Under the pieces are notes generated by a model. The model searched no databases. It worked only from the letters and a program-made list of their open reading frames with translations, and was not told where the DNA came from. Both the position numbers and the translations under genes were made by a program. DNA of 64,000 nt from Pictodentalium vernedei (taxonomy: Eukaryota; Mollusca; Scaphopoda; Dentaliida; Dentaliidae): contig CM062292.1 of NCBI GenBank assembly GCA_031216915.1, positions 4,398,457 through 4,462,456 of the forward strand, written 5' to 3'. Shown in pieces: positions 21,583 through 33,462 of the stretch (position 1 is its first letter; each line of letters begins with the position of its first letter).

Positions 21583-22373
21583 TTTTGTTTTTTAAGAGTT
21601 CATTGCCCCGGCTCCCACCCATCGCGGAGTCCAACAAGGGGTAGGGTTACTGCTTCGCAGTGAACCCACCGGGTTGCCGGTATTCACACATACCTGGTAT
21701 GGAGCAGTATACTCAGTCAGTGTTGATACCGAAGTATGCCACAGGCTGATTGACCCGTGTGTGGAAGTGCCAGGTCTTCAGATGGCGATCATCCAACCTA
21801 TCACTTTACAAAGCATTAAAAAAATAATTGTCACGTAGAACTGAAACAGACAGTGCAGCAAAATTTAATAGTTGTTAAAAATAGGAATGTTGAAAAACAG
21901 TATACATTGGCAATTATGGTAAGTGATTAAAAGAAATGACTGATTGAATGACCACCAAATGCCCCCCCGATATGACACCCAGTACTTTTGGGGTGGGGGC
22001 TCCCGATTGGCCAGAACGGGCCATCCGACCATCCTTCTACTCCCGAAATTTGGGCCAAAGCAGTGTCTTGGACATTATTTGAAAAATGGAGACCAGGGCC
22101 AAACACTAACCGGGGGCCGAGTCCTCAACTGCCAGGATTCCTTCTTCCGGGGCCTTCGGAACGCACCTCACGGGAGAACAAGGTGCCTGCCAGATGATAT
22201 TAGCAGGATTGATCATTTTGGTCCGGGGCTGCGTATTTGTGTATTTCGCAGCGAACCAACTCAATTGAGCAAACCTGCCAATTAGAAATTAGCAAACCTG
22301 CCCAGTTGAGCAGGCCGTCCTCTATCCGCCACCTGAGGACCCGCCTAGTAGGGGATGATCAAACCCCCTTAGG
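21583..22373 (-). other. 5' untranslated region of LINE copy 2
   Basis: Aligns with the 5' region of copies 1 and 3. The start of the element is set by the target duplication at 22374-22385. Frames within it are not conserved between copies. Confidence 0.65.
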
Positions 22374-22385
22374 ACGGGAGCCTTA
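22374..22385 (+). repeat. Target-site duplication of LINE copy 2 (right)
   Basis: Exact repeat of 16375-16386. Confidence 0.85.
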
Positions 22386-22698
22386 ATTTTAATTAAGTGC
22401 TCCTGAAAACTCTGGGAAGTAGAGCAGTATTTGTGTAATACGGTATACGATTTCTGCTTTAGAGGTAAACTAGGATCCGATAATCAGTGCCTGGGGTGGA
22501 TATGCTTTAAAATGGGCCGCATAAATGTAAACGATTAGTTGATCTTGACGTTGTCCCTAAGTTGTGGTCAAGGTATGGCCATAGTTGCTGAAAATAGCCT
22601 TAAACATAATTGATAAATAAATAAATAAATAACATAGTGCAATATGAGTAAAATTCTTGAAACATCTTACTAGTAAGAATCTGTTGACAATTTATATA
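22386..22698. other. Spacer ending in a SINE/LINE-like TAAA tail
   Basis: No gene. At 22598-22632 the sequence CCTTAAACATAATTGATAAA followed by (TAAA)n resembles the tails of the Nimb-like LINE and the SINE at 33463, so the right part may be the 3' end of another short retroposon. No polymerase III boxes were seen upstream. Confidence 0.3.
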
Positions 22699-23014
22699 CA
22701 CGGTTAACACCAGAAGTCCGGTCATGAAATGCACACAAATAGCACGTCGATCTGTGCTTTAATCTACGCGTTATGACCATAGTAAAACTATCAAATGATG
22801 TACATATGGCCTGTGGACAAGCGATGTTTCAGCCAATGGATCTCCGGGTAACCCGGAGGTCCATTGGCAGAAACATTGCCTGTGTTTGCTATGAGTAACC
22901 AGGAGAACCTGTCGTGCTTTGGATGCCATTCGATACGGCAACTGCGCGCAATCCATACGCGCAATTAAGCCTAGATAAGCGCACAGTTCATGACAGGACT
23001 TCTAGTTTAAACTG
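22699..23014. mobile_element. MITE family M1, copy 2 (316 bp, TA target duplication)
   Basis: Same family as 12970-13283 but in opposite orientation. Left terminus is CACGGTTAACACCAGAAGTCC and right terminus ends CTTCTAGTTTAAACTG, flanked by TA (22697-22698 and 23015-23016). The central hairpin CCTCCGGGTAACCCGGAGG is kept. The termini have diverged more than in copy 1. Confidence 0.85.
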
Positions 23015-23016
23015 TA

Positions 23017-24720
23017 CCATCCTCAGTGAGGTCATACTAAAAGTAAAATAAAACAATAAAGGTTCACAACTTCAAATGATCACAAATATTTGTGTCAAAG
23101 TTTTATAACAGTATCCTATGTAAATATTGATCAATGGGTCTCAAAACCGCAGAGTGTTTAATTGAGAATGTAGAAAGTATGCTAAACTTCAAAGTGGCGC
23201 AAAAATGTCAAAATGGCGTTCAGTCGAAACCATATGACTCCAAAGAACGTTCGACCACAATAGTTGTAAAAGTCTAGAACGGCACCACATTTTTAGATTT
23301 GTTTTTCTGGAGGTTATATTCCCAAAATTTCATAAGTGTAGGCTAAAATATGATCTCGAAACTAAAAATTTTAGAAGGAACATTAAAATCTACCTCTTTC
23401 CAACCGAGGGTCAGAATTGTAAGAGGTTAAAACGGAATACGACCGTCCATATAACTAATACATACATATGAAGTTTTGTTAGTCACAAAAGTTACGTTTC
23501 GTTTTTAAGGTAAAAATTGCAGAAATGGCGTTTAAATTGAAATGAGGTAAAGCGAAATCATGGCAAAAACAAACAAAAAAAACGTATCGCATAATTTAAG
23601 CTGAACAACATGCTAAAATTGCATACAAAATCCGATAGATTTTAATTTTTTGACCTATGACGTCGCCATAACTGTTCGAACACTTTTTTTAGTTATGTTT
23701 TTCTTTGTATATTATTTTTCTAATTTTATAACGTTATACCCACAATGAGCTGATAATTAAATTGTATAGTTCAAACATTCAAACGCCGGTCCTACCAAGA
23801 TAGTCGAAATTCTAAAAACTAAAAAAAGTCTGGCGATATGGGAGTAATGAACAAGTATGGCAAATTTCATGATTGTATGTCGACGGAAATACCTCAAGAC
23901 TTGAAACGACTAAAAAGAGAAAAAAAGAAATATTGGGCGAATAATGGCAATAAGTTCAACTTTGTAGGATGATTTAATAATTTGAGTAAATGTGAGAAGT
24001 ATGTCTCGTATGTTTGGGGCATCATTGGCAGAACCCCGGGCAGGACCCCGTAAGTGACGTCATGTCACGTGACCCAGTGGCGCCATATTGTGTTGTCATG
24101 GTAACTCGTGTGAGCGGTGATCTTGTGACGTCATTCCCATAGTGATACGTGGTGTTAGCGCGCATTCGCAGCGCATGTTGTTAAGGTGATACGTGTTTCC
24201 GTCGTCCATTTTGAATACTGGAGGCCGCCATCTTGATTTTTATGGTAGCACGTGGTTGCGATGTGACCTAAAACCTTTTAATGGCAAAGGGGTATGTTCG
24301 GGAGGGTGTGTTCGACTGAATAGGAATAATTTCCCGATTCGTAGAATTACCACAAACAACCCGACAACTTGTACTATTTCGAATTATTTCAGATTTCTCT
24401 GCTTCTATTTATCTAGCAATAATTTTCGTCTACCTGCCATGTTCCTTTGTCCTGGAGTATACTCCAGTAGAGTAGAAGAGTCTATCAGCTGGAACAGCTT
24501 TGTTTATTATTACTATATTTAGCTGTTCTGGTCTGTTCTTGTTAGTTCTGAACCTATTCCTAGTCCTCTTGTTGTTTCATTTATCTAGATCACCCAATCA
24601 GTTCACTTTCCTGACGCTAACTAACCAATCAGATTTCTTGATTTCCCATAATCTGTATGCAGAGTTATCTCCCTTCTGCATAACAAAAGACTATATCATT
24701 CACAAATATATATTTTAAGC
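23017..24720. other. Unassigned AT-rich sequence
   Basis: Scattered direct repeats and stop-rich frames; no domain recognised. The 109-codon frame at 24193-24522 (plus) has no recognisable motif. The only feature worth naming is the CRE/E-box cluster at 24055-24133. Confidence 0.4.
24055..24133. promoter_or_regulatory. Cluster of CRE and E-box motifs
   Basis: Two perfect CRE palindromes, TGACGTCA at 24055-24062 and 24126-24133, flank a TCACGTGA E-box palindrome at 24065-24072. The surrounding 150 bases are less AT-rich than the neighbourhood. CREs bind CREB/ATF factors and CACGTG binds bHLH-ZIP factors. This could be a promoter or an internal part of an unrecognised transposon; no gene start is visible next to it. 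Confidence 0.4.
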
Positions 24721-24739
24721 TATGGAGCAATTACTAAAA

Positions 24740-25640
24740 AGTCACTGCTCGAACGACTCGAAGCTCATCGAGCAAATGAGCTATCGAGCAATTGCTCGTT
24801 CGAGTGACTCGCACATACTGCTCGCACGACTCGAAGTCTACAGAGCAAATGAGCTATCGAGCAACTCACTGTTCGAGTGACTCGCACATACGACTCTTAC
24901 CCTCATTTCAGTGTTTGAGGATACCTATGGCCTGACATTGTATTATTTGTGGACACCTTTCGAGGATACCTTTTATAGGATACTTATCTGAGGATACTAT
25001 TACCTATTTGGCCCAAGCTTCTAGGCCACCCCAAGACATACCTATCCCAGATTCCCCATATAAATTATCGGGCAATTACTGAAAAGTCATTGCTCGAACG
25101 ACTCGAAGCTCATCGAGCAAATGAGCTATCGAGCAATTGCTCGTTCGAGTGACTCGCACGTACTGCTCGAACGACTCGAAGTCTACCGAACAAATGAGCT
25201 TTGGCCTGGTATTGTATTATTTGAGGATAACTTTTCGAGGATATCTTTTATAGGATACTTATCTGGGGATAATATTACCTATTTGTCTCAACCTTCTAGG
25301 CCATCGCAAGACATACCTATCCCACATTTCCCTTATAAACTATCGAGCAATTACTGAAAAGGCATTGCTCGAACGACTCGAAGCTCATCGAGCAAATGAG
25401 CTATCTGGCAATTGCTCGTTCGAGTGACTTGCACATACTGCTCGAACGACTCGAAGTCTACCGAGCAAAAGAGCTATCAAGCAAATGCTCGCTCGAGTGA
25501 CTCGCACATACGACTCTTAGCCTCATTTCTGTATTTGAGAATACCTATGGCCTGGTATTGTATTATTTGAGGATACCTTTCGAGGATATGTTTTATAGGA
25601 GACTTATCTGAAGATACTGTTACCTATTTGGCAGAGCTCA
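24740..25640. repeat. Three-unit tandem repeat with TCGAGCAA palindromes
   Basis: Three units begin near 24746, 25092 and 25364 with GCTCGAACGACTCGAAGCTC. Unit spacing is about 346 and 272 bases; the second unit has an internal deletion. Each unit opens with clustered short palindromes (CGAGCAATTGCTCG, CATCGAGCAAATGAGCT) followed by an AT-rich half containing GAGGATACC repeats. Nothing coding. Confidence 0.8.
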
Positions 25641-26757
25641 TCGTTATAAAAAGTAAAGCGATCACATTACGCTTCCTACAGTACTGCGATCACAAAATTC
25701 CACAAAGAATGTTTCGATCGGAATGAGAATGACTTCCGTGTTCGCGCTCCTCCCTGCAGAACAAATATAATGTTTGAGCGATGTTTGTAAGAAACTGGGG
25801 TTGAGATTGGATGAAATCGTCAGTGCTCCTAGAAATCATTAGCTGAGTGAAGAAATGTCAGTTAACAAAGGTAGATAGATAACTTTATTCAGCAGTACAC
25901 AAAAGCAAATAATACTATGCATATGAATAACTATTCTAGTAAGAAATAAAATGTATACCGCTAGAGGATACCATATCCAGATTGGCTGTCTACCTGGTAT
26001 TCCCTCAAGAACAAAGAGAAACAATATGTGCGACATTAATGCAGAACCGAATACTGATAAGTGGTCAAACGCTGATTGTGTGGCTCCGGAGATATAGGAG
26101 AGCCATGCAATGTGAATGCAGGGTAAATGCTATACCATACAATACTATATATTATACCAAATTAAATTATATCCCACTAAACCATACGACACTATGCCAT
26201 TACTACCATACCATACCATACCATAATACCATACCATACCCTACAATACCATACCATATTAGGTTGGGAAAAAATTACTAAAGTGGTGAAGCGGCGAGCT
26301 ACCGTTCCACATAGCATAGAGATAGTTGATCAAAACGGGATGTATGTTAATTATTTCTATTGTGATTTATCGTTTGAAACTTTTTATGGGTTTTCAGAGA
26401 GAGAGTAACTTATTATGCCCCAACATTCGAGGGAGGATTCATGGGTATCCAGTCCGTATCTGTCCGTCCAAATGTTTTGCATTGTAATTTCAAATCCGTC
26501 ACTCGGATTTGGATCTCCTTTGGTGTGCTGAAGACTTGCATTGGGGAACGGATATGCACAGATTCCGACCAATAATTTTTCCCACAGTTTTTTGCTCTTT
26601 TTTTACTTAGAATTTGTTTTTGTTTTCACTCTTTCCAGTTTGAACATTTTTCTGTCCCACAATTCCTTCAAGGTTACTTCGAACTTGCAATCGAGTCGGG
26701 GGCAGTGGCCCACGCTTTGTGTTGCCCTTGTTTTTCTTGTGAAATATTTTGGAAAAG
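25641..26757. other. Unassigned sequence with a CCATA microsatellite
   Basis: No recognisable gene. An imperfect (CCATA)n array lies at about 26131-26259. The minus-strand 62-codon frame at 26384-26572 has no known motif. Confidence 0.4.
26131..26259. repeat. Imperfect (CCATA)n microsatellite
   Basis: Repeats of ATACC/CCATA interrupted by single-base variants. Confidence 0.75.
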
Positions 26758-29700
26758 TGATGTAAATATTGATACACAATGTACTGGTCATATGAAGTGA
26801 TGTAAATATTGACACACAATGTACTGGTTATATTGATATACAATGTACTGGTCATATTGATACACAATGTACTGGTCATATTGATACACAATGTACTGGT
26901 CATATGAAGTGATGTAAATATTGATACACAATGTACTGGTTATATTAAGTGATGTAAATATTGACACACAATGTACTGGTCATATTGATACTCAATGTAC
27001 TGGTCATATGAAGTGATGTAAATATTGATACACAATGTACTGGTCATATTGATATACAATGTACTGGTCATATTGATACACAATGTACTAGTCATATTGA
27101 TACACAATGTACTAGTCATATGAAGTGATGTAAATATTGACACACAATGTACTGGTTATATTAAGTGATGTAAATATTGATACACAATGTACTGGTCATA
27201 TTAAGTGATGTAAATATTGACACACAATGTACTGGTCATATTGATACTCAATGTACTGGTCATATGAAGTGATGTAAATATTGATACACAATGTACTGGT
27301 CATATGAAGTGATGTAAATATTGATACACAATGTACTAGTCATATGAAGTGATGTAAATATTGACACACAATGTACTGGTTATACTAAGTGATGTAAATA
27401 TTGATACACAATGTACTGGTCATATTAAGTGATGTAAATATTGACACACAATGTACTGGTCATATTGATACTCAATGTACTGGTCATATGAAGTTTTGTA
27501 AATATTGATACACAATGTACTGGTCATATTGATATACAATGTACTGGTCATGTGAAGTTATGTAAATATTGATATACAATGTACTGGTCATGTGAAGTGA
27601 TGTAAATATTGATACACAATGTACTGGTCATATTGATATACAATGTACTGGTCATGTGAAGTGATGTAAATATTGATACACAATGTACTGGTCATGTGAA
27701 GTGATGTAAATATTGATACACAATGTACTGGTCATGTGAAGTGATGTAAATATTGATACACAATGTACTGGTCATGTGAAGTGATGTAAATATTGATACA
27801 CAATGTACTGGTCATGTGAAGTGATGTAAATATTGATACACAATGTACTGGTCATGTGAAGTGATGTAAATATTGATACACAATGTACTGGTCATGTGAA
27901 GTGATGTAAATATTGATACACAATGTACTGGTCATATTGATATACAATGTACTGGTCATGTGAAGTGATGTAAATATTGATACACAATGTACTGGTCATG
28001 TGAAGTGATGTAAATATTGATACACAATGTACTGGTCATGTGAAGTGATGTAAATATTGATACACAATGTACTGGTCATGTGAAGTGATGTAAATATTGA
28101 TACACAATGTACTGGTCATGTGAAGTGATGTAAATATTGATACACAATGTACTGGTCATGTGAAGTGATGTAAATATTGATACACAATGTACTGGTCATA
28201 TTGATATACAATGTACTGGTCATGTGAAGTGATGTAAATATTGATACACAATGTACTGGTCATGTGAAGTGATGTAAATATTGATACACAATGTACTGGT
28301 CATGTGAAGTGATGTAAATATTGATACACAATGTACTGGTCATGTGAAGTGATGTAAATATTGATACACAATGTACTGGTCATGTGAAGTGATGTAAATA
28401 TTGATACACAATGTACTGGTCATGTGAAGTGATGTAAATATTGATACACAATGTACTGGTCATGTGAAGTGATGTAAATATTGATACACAATGTACTGGT
28501 CATATTGATATACAATGTACTGGTCATGTGAAGTGATGTAAATATTGATACACAATGTACTGGTCATGTGAAGTGATGTAAATATTGATACACAATGTAC
28601 TGGTCATGTGAAGTGATGTAAATATTGATACACAATGTACTGGTCATGTGAAGTGATGTAAATATTGATACACAATGTACTGGTCATGTGAAGTGATGTA
28701 AATATTGATACACAATGTACTGGTCATGTGAAGTGATGTAAATATTGATACACAATGTACTGGTCATGTGAAGTGATGTAAATATTGATACACAATGTAC
28801 TGGTCATATTAAGTGATGTAAATATTGATACACAATGTACTGGTCATGTGAAGTGATGTAAATATTGATACACAATGTACTGGTCATATTGATACACAAT
28901 GTACTGGTCATGTGAAGTGATGTAAATATTGATACACAATGTACTGGTCATATTAAGTGATGTAAATATTGATACACAATGTACTGGTCATGTGAAGTGA
29001 TGTAAATATTGATACACAATGTACTGGTCATGTGAAGTGATGTAAATATTGATACACAATGTACTGGTCATATTAAGTGATGTAAATATTGATACACAAT
29101 GTACTGGTCATGTGAAGTGATGTAAATATTGATACACAATGTACTGGTCATATTCAATGTACTGGTCATGTGAAGTGATGTAAATATTGATACACAATGT
29201 ACTGGTCATATTGATACACAATGTACTGGTCATGTGGAGTGATGTAAATATTGATACACAATGTACTGGTCATGTGAAGTGATGTAAATATTGATACACA
29301 ATGTACTGGTCATATTGATATACAATGTACTGGTCATGTGAAGTGATGTAAATATTGATACACAATGTACTGGTCATATTAAGTGATGTAAATATTGATA
29401 CACAATGTACTGGTCATGTGAAGTGATGTAAATATTGATACACAATGTACTGGTCATATTCAATGTACTGGTCATGTGAAGTGATGTAAATATTGATACA
29501 CAATGTACTGGTCATATTGATACACAATGTACTGGTCATGTGGAGTGATGTAAATATTGATACACAATGTACTGGTCATGTGAAGTGATGTAAATATTGA
29601 TACACAATGTACTGGTCATATTGATACACAATGTACTGGTCATATGAAGTGATGTAAATATTGATACACAATGTACTGGTCATATTAAGTGATGTAAATA

Positions 29701-30822
29701 TTGATACACAATGTACTGGTCATGTGAAGTGATGTAAATATTGATACACAATGTACTGGTCATGTGAAGTGATGTAAATATTGATACACAATGTACTGGT
29801 CATATGAAGTGATGTAAATATTGATACACAATGTACTGGTCATATTAAGTGATGTAAATATTGATACACAATGTACTGGTCATGTGAAGTGATGTAAATA
29901 TTGATACACAATGTACTGGTCATATTAAGTGATGTAAATATTGATACACAATGTACTAGTCATATTGATACACAATGTACTGGTCATGTGAAGTGATGTA
30001 AATATTGATACACAATGTACTGGTCATATGAAGTGATGTAAATATTGATACACAATGTACTGGTCATATTAAGTGATGTAAATATTGATACACAATGTAC
30101 TGGTCATGTGAAGTGATGTAAATATTGATACACAATGTACTGGTCATATTAAGTGATGTAAATATTGATACACAATGTACTGGTCATGTGAAGTGATGTA
30201 AATATTGATACACAATGTACTGGTCATATTGATACACAATGTACTGGTCATATGAAGTGATGTAAATATTGATACACAATGTACTGGTCATATTAAGTGA
30301 TGTAAATATTGATACACAATGTACTGGTCATGTGAAGTGATGTAAATATTGATACACAATGTACTGGTCATATTGATACACAATGTACTGGTCATATGGA
30401 GTGATGTAAATATTGATACACAATGTACTGGTCATATGGAGTGATGTAAATATTGATACACAATGTACTGGTCATATGGAGTGATGTAAATATTGATACA
30501 CAATGTACTGGTCATATTAAGTGATGTAAATATTGATACACAATGTACTGGTCATGTGAAGTGATGTAAATATTGATACACAATGTACTGGTCATATTGA
30601 TACACAATGTACTGGTCATATGGAGTGATGTAAATATTGATACACAATGTACTGGTCATATGGAGTGATGTAAATATTGATACACAATGTACTGGTCATA
30701 TGGAGTGATGTAAATATTGATACACAATGTACTGGTCATATGGAGTGATGTAAATATTGATACACAATGTACTGGTCATATGGAGTGATGTAAATATTGA
30801 TACACAATGTACTGGTCATATT
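26758..30822. repeat. 4.1-kb minisatellite of 40-bp and 24-bp units with higher-order periodicity
   Basis: The long unit is GTGATGTAAATATTGATACA followed by CAATGTACTGGTCATGTGAA (40 bp). A short unit of 24 bp lacks the first 16 bases (TATTGATACACAATGTACTGGTCA). In 27629-28501 short units recur after 304, 264 and 304 bases, that is seven, six and seven long units plus one short one. Variants of the last bases (CATATGAA, CATATTAA, CATATGGA, CATGTGAA) occur in blocks, with GTGAA copies homogenised in the middle and GGA copies at the right end. Small frames in it are repeat artefacts. Confidence 0.97.
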
Positions 30823-31260
30823 AAAAAAATGTTATGTACTCATAGTAAAACAACAAATGTAATGGTGTTAAGTGAGTTAGGGAGGTATCCGATGCTATTA
30901 GGGAGAAAAATTAAAGTTATAAAATATTGGAACAAAATTGTGCATACACGGAACATGCTTAGAGCCGTGTATGTAGACCGCTATAACGCATGCGAATACA
31001 CTAACATGCAGAATACATGGGTGAATGAAATTAAAACATTATTAAATGAATTGGGGCTTGGAAATGTCTGGATAAACCAAAGGACCTCTACTTGTGATGA
31101 AGTCGTGACAAGGTCAAGTTTAATACTGAGAGATAATTATATCCAATTCATGCTGAGCGAACTGAATAGTAGAAAAAAAAACGTGAATTATATAAATATC
31201 TTGTAGAAACGTATGAAATAAGAAAATATTTAACGTCTTCCCAAGCTACTCTGTAAATTG
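30823..31260 (+). pseudogene. LINE reverse transcriptase C-terminal fragment
   Basis: The open frame 30757-31206 begins in the minisatellite; real similarity starts about 30828. Residues from LSELGRYPMLLGRKIKVIKYW through WVNEIKTLLNELGLGNVWIN (here in pieces under 20 residues: LSELGRYPMLL, IKVIKYWNKIV, LLNELGLGNVWINQ) match, from memory of the family, the region following the RT thumb in CR1/L2-like LINEs of molluscs and fish. Catalytic RT motifs are absent. It ends at 31206 and has no visible tail. It is a relic directly joined to the satellite. Confidence 0.6.
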
Positions 31261-31646
31261 ACAATTCAAATAAGACTCCTAGATAGACAAAATATATCAA
31301 TTTGCCAGAACATATTATCTATTACTCTAAATTCACTATTACTAGTGGGTATAATTTTTAACTTTATTTTTGACATGTGTGTGTGGAATATTATTTGGAT
31401 CACAATAACTAGTAGAGCTACACACTTGACTTGCAGCTATGTTACATATGCAGACCAGCATGCTGCAAAAGACAACTACAAGTCAAAGGGTCTATAAAAG
31501 GTTCTTCTGATTTTGTTCAGGAATCTCAGAACTACAAAATATATTTCATACATGGATGGTATATTCCTGAAGAAAAAATTATAAATAATAATCATCAATT
31601 AGTACCACTCTTTGCATCTAGATGGTGATTATTCATTCATTGATGT
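31261..31646. other. Unassigned sequence
   Basis: AT-rich, no recognisable domain in either strand. Confidence 0.4.
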
Positions 31647-31650
31647 TTAA

Positions 31651-31891
31651 CCCTTTATCTAACATGAAAAGCAGACGACTCTTGCCAAAAATGATTGAAT
31701 AACTAATGTTTTTCATTTTTTGTCTCAAAAACATAGGTTATGACCCCTCATTGGAACGATCTCGACGAGCTCGTTCCAATGAGGGGTCATAACCTATGTG
31801 TTTGAGACAAAAAATGAAAAAATAATAAAAATTAATTGGCGATTTTTGAGAATAGCGCTGGCCGGTTTTGGCCACTACGTTGGGTAAATGG
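31651..31891. mobile_element. piggyBac-like MITE family A, copy 1
   Basis: Begins CCCTTTATCTAAC and ends GTTGGGTAAATGG, flanked by TTAA at 31647-31650 and 31892-31895. TTAA duplication with CCC-starting termini is the signature of piggyBac. The centre is a long hairpin (GGTTATGACCCCTCATTGGA and complement, 31738-31795). No coding capacity. Confidence 0.85.
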
Positions 31892-31980
31892 TTAACGACA
31901 TTTTAACATCCGCGATCAGTGGAAGGTTTCTACTGAACTTCACCAGTACTGCTAATAAATGCAAAATCACATTTGTAGTA

Positions 31981-32390
31981 CAGTGGTCCCCTCTTAATTG
32001 AATAGCCACTTTGCCAGTGAAAATTATTCAATTAACAGGAGTATTCAATTAACAGGAATCGTGTCACCTTACTGTATTCTATGATAAACTTAGCATTTAT
32101 TCTATCCTATATTGTTTGACAGAGTTCTGTGAGCTCTGTCAAACAATATATTATAGATTAAAAGCCTGTATTGGATGTACTGAGGCCAAAGGTCTATAAA
32201 CAAAGGAAAAATGGAGAGAGTCAGGGTAATTTCTCGACAGGTTGTAAGATTTTTTATTCAATTAACAAGAGGTTACTCTATAACCGATATTCAATTAACA
32301 GGTCAAATAAATACTAGAGGTGTGGTAATTGGTTTTGTGTTAGGAAATTATATTCAATTAACAGGGATATACAATTAAGAGATATGCACT
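31981..32390. mobile_element. pogo/Tigger-like MITE (TA-flanked)
   Basis: Left terminus CAGTGGTCCCCTCTTAATTG after TA; right terminus (CAATTAAGAGATATGCACTA) is a decayed complement. ATTCAATTAACAGG recurs internally, so subterminal repeats are present. CAGTGGTCCCC-type ends are known from pogo/Tigger elements. The centre (32108-32149) holds a hairpin, TTTGACAGAG ... CTCTGTCAAA, that is also the core of MITE family B. Confidence 0.65.
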
Positions 32391-32935
32391 ATTAGAGAAA
32401 TAGACTTTTTTCTTTTTTTTTAAACAATTAACAAATTTAGGAAAAAAACAATATTTTCAACAATGGCCTAAAAACAGCCATGTTAACTTCCCACCTGCTG
32501 CTGGCAGATATTCCTTGCAACAGTTATCTTTCTAAATGGTGTGTTTTGAAATTTTACTTTCTCTCTTGACGACAGTTGCTGGCCTGATGTTCTGAAAAAT
32601 CAAGGAGGATAATAATCCCCCACCCTGAAATATGTGAGGAGTGCAAATTGCTCAACTCAGTATTTTAGACAGATATTTAAAAAAAAATATCAAGTCCAGC
32701 ATCTGTGAGCACGAGCAGGACATGCATTTTAGAATAGTGTCCAGGCAGACTAACTAGCCCTGTAAATGGGTTTACCAGGTTGATTTGTTATAAGTTGGGA
32801 CTGATCTTCCAAATTAACCCCTTACCTTACACAGGTAACCAAAACAGCCTGATAACTAACCAATAGAACACTAACAGCACATGTAGCTTGCACATTCTTG
32901 AACTTTGTTAATAAACCCCAACAAATATGTTACCC

Positions 32936-33181
32936 CAAAATAAGCAGACTGTCATCTGCAAAATGAGGTCCCCAGAGGGTGAATTTAGTGATGCTACCCT
33001 GCACAGCAGGGTAGCATCACTAAATTTACCCTCTTTGAACCTCGATCTAAATCAGGATCTCAAATTAAAAAGAAAGAGGTACCCAGAGAATAAATTGGCC
33101 CACTGTATGGGATACCGGTAGCATCATCAAATTCACCCACTGGGGACCTCATTCTGCAAATGTCAGACTGCTTATTTTCAG
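32936..33181. mobile_element. Foldback element inside the left arm
   Basis: Terminal inverted repeats of about 45 bases (AAATAAGCAGACTGTCATCT and the complement at 33136-33181). A second, nearly perfect hairpin (GGTGAATTTAGTGATGCTAC ... , 32979-33032) sits asymmetrically on the left. The right arm of the surrounding inverted repeat lacks this stretch, so it is an insertion. Confidence 0.75.
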
Positions 33182-33462
33182 GTCTGAATATGTACCTCAT
33201 TGAAACTGACTCACAGAACCAGTTCCAATGAGACCCATACTTGTTGCCTTTTATTATAACGTTGTCAATCTGAACTATTTCTTCTAATCAAGAGTATTCG
33301 AGACAGGATTCATACTATTTATCTTGAGTATGTGAAATATTTTGGATGGATAAGATTTGTTCGCCATAATCAGACCTTCAGTTTTCGGGAAGGCAATTTT
33401 TTTCGTCCTCCTTAATGCTTGCCCAAACAAATTAAGGCGAGCAAATTTTTGCCACCCTAAAT

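Larger units (their letters stand above)
16387..22373 (-). mobile_element. I/Nimb-like LINE copy 2, full length
   Basis: About 6.0 kb, bounded by 12-bp target duplications (16375-16386 and 22374-22385). The 3' end (left) carries a (TAAA)n-type tail read on the minus strand as CACCAATAAATAAATAAG. It has a 5' UTR, ORF1, ORF2 and a short 3' UTR. Both ORFs are broken by several stops and frameshifts, so the copy is dead. The RNase H domain after RT, the CCHC ORF1 and the TAAA tail fit the I/Nimb group; clade naming is from family knowledge, not a tree. Confidence 0.88.

Noticed and set aside
22598-22632. Second complete SINE
   Set aside because: Only a TAAA tail with a loosely matching leader; no A or B box found upstream.
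26758-30822. CRISPR array
   Set aside because: Units are contiguous near-identical repeats with no unique spacers, in a clearly animal genome. It is a minisatellite.
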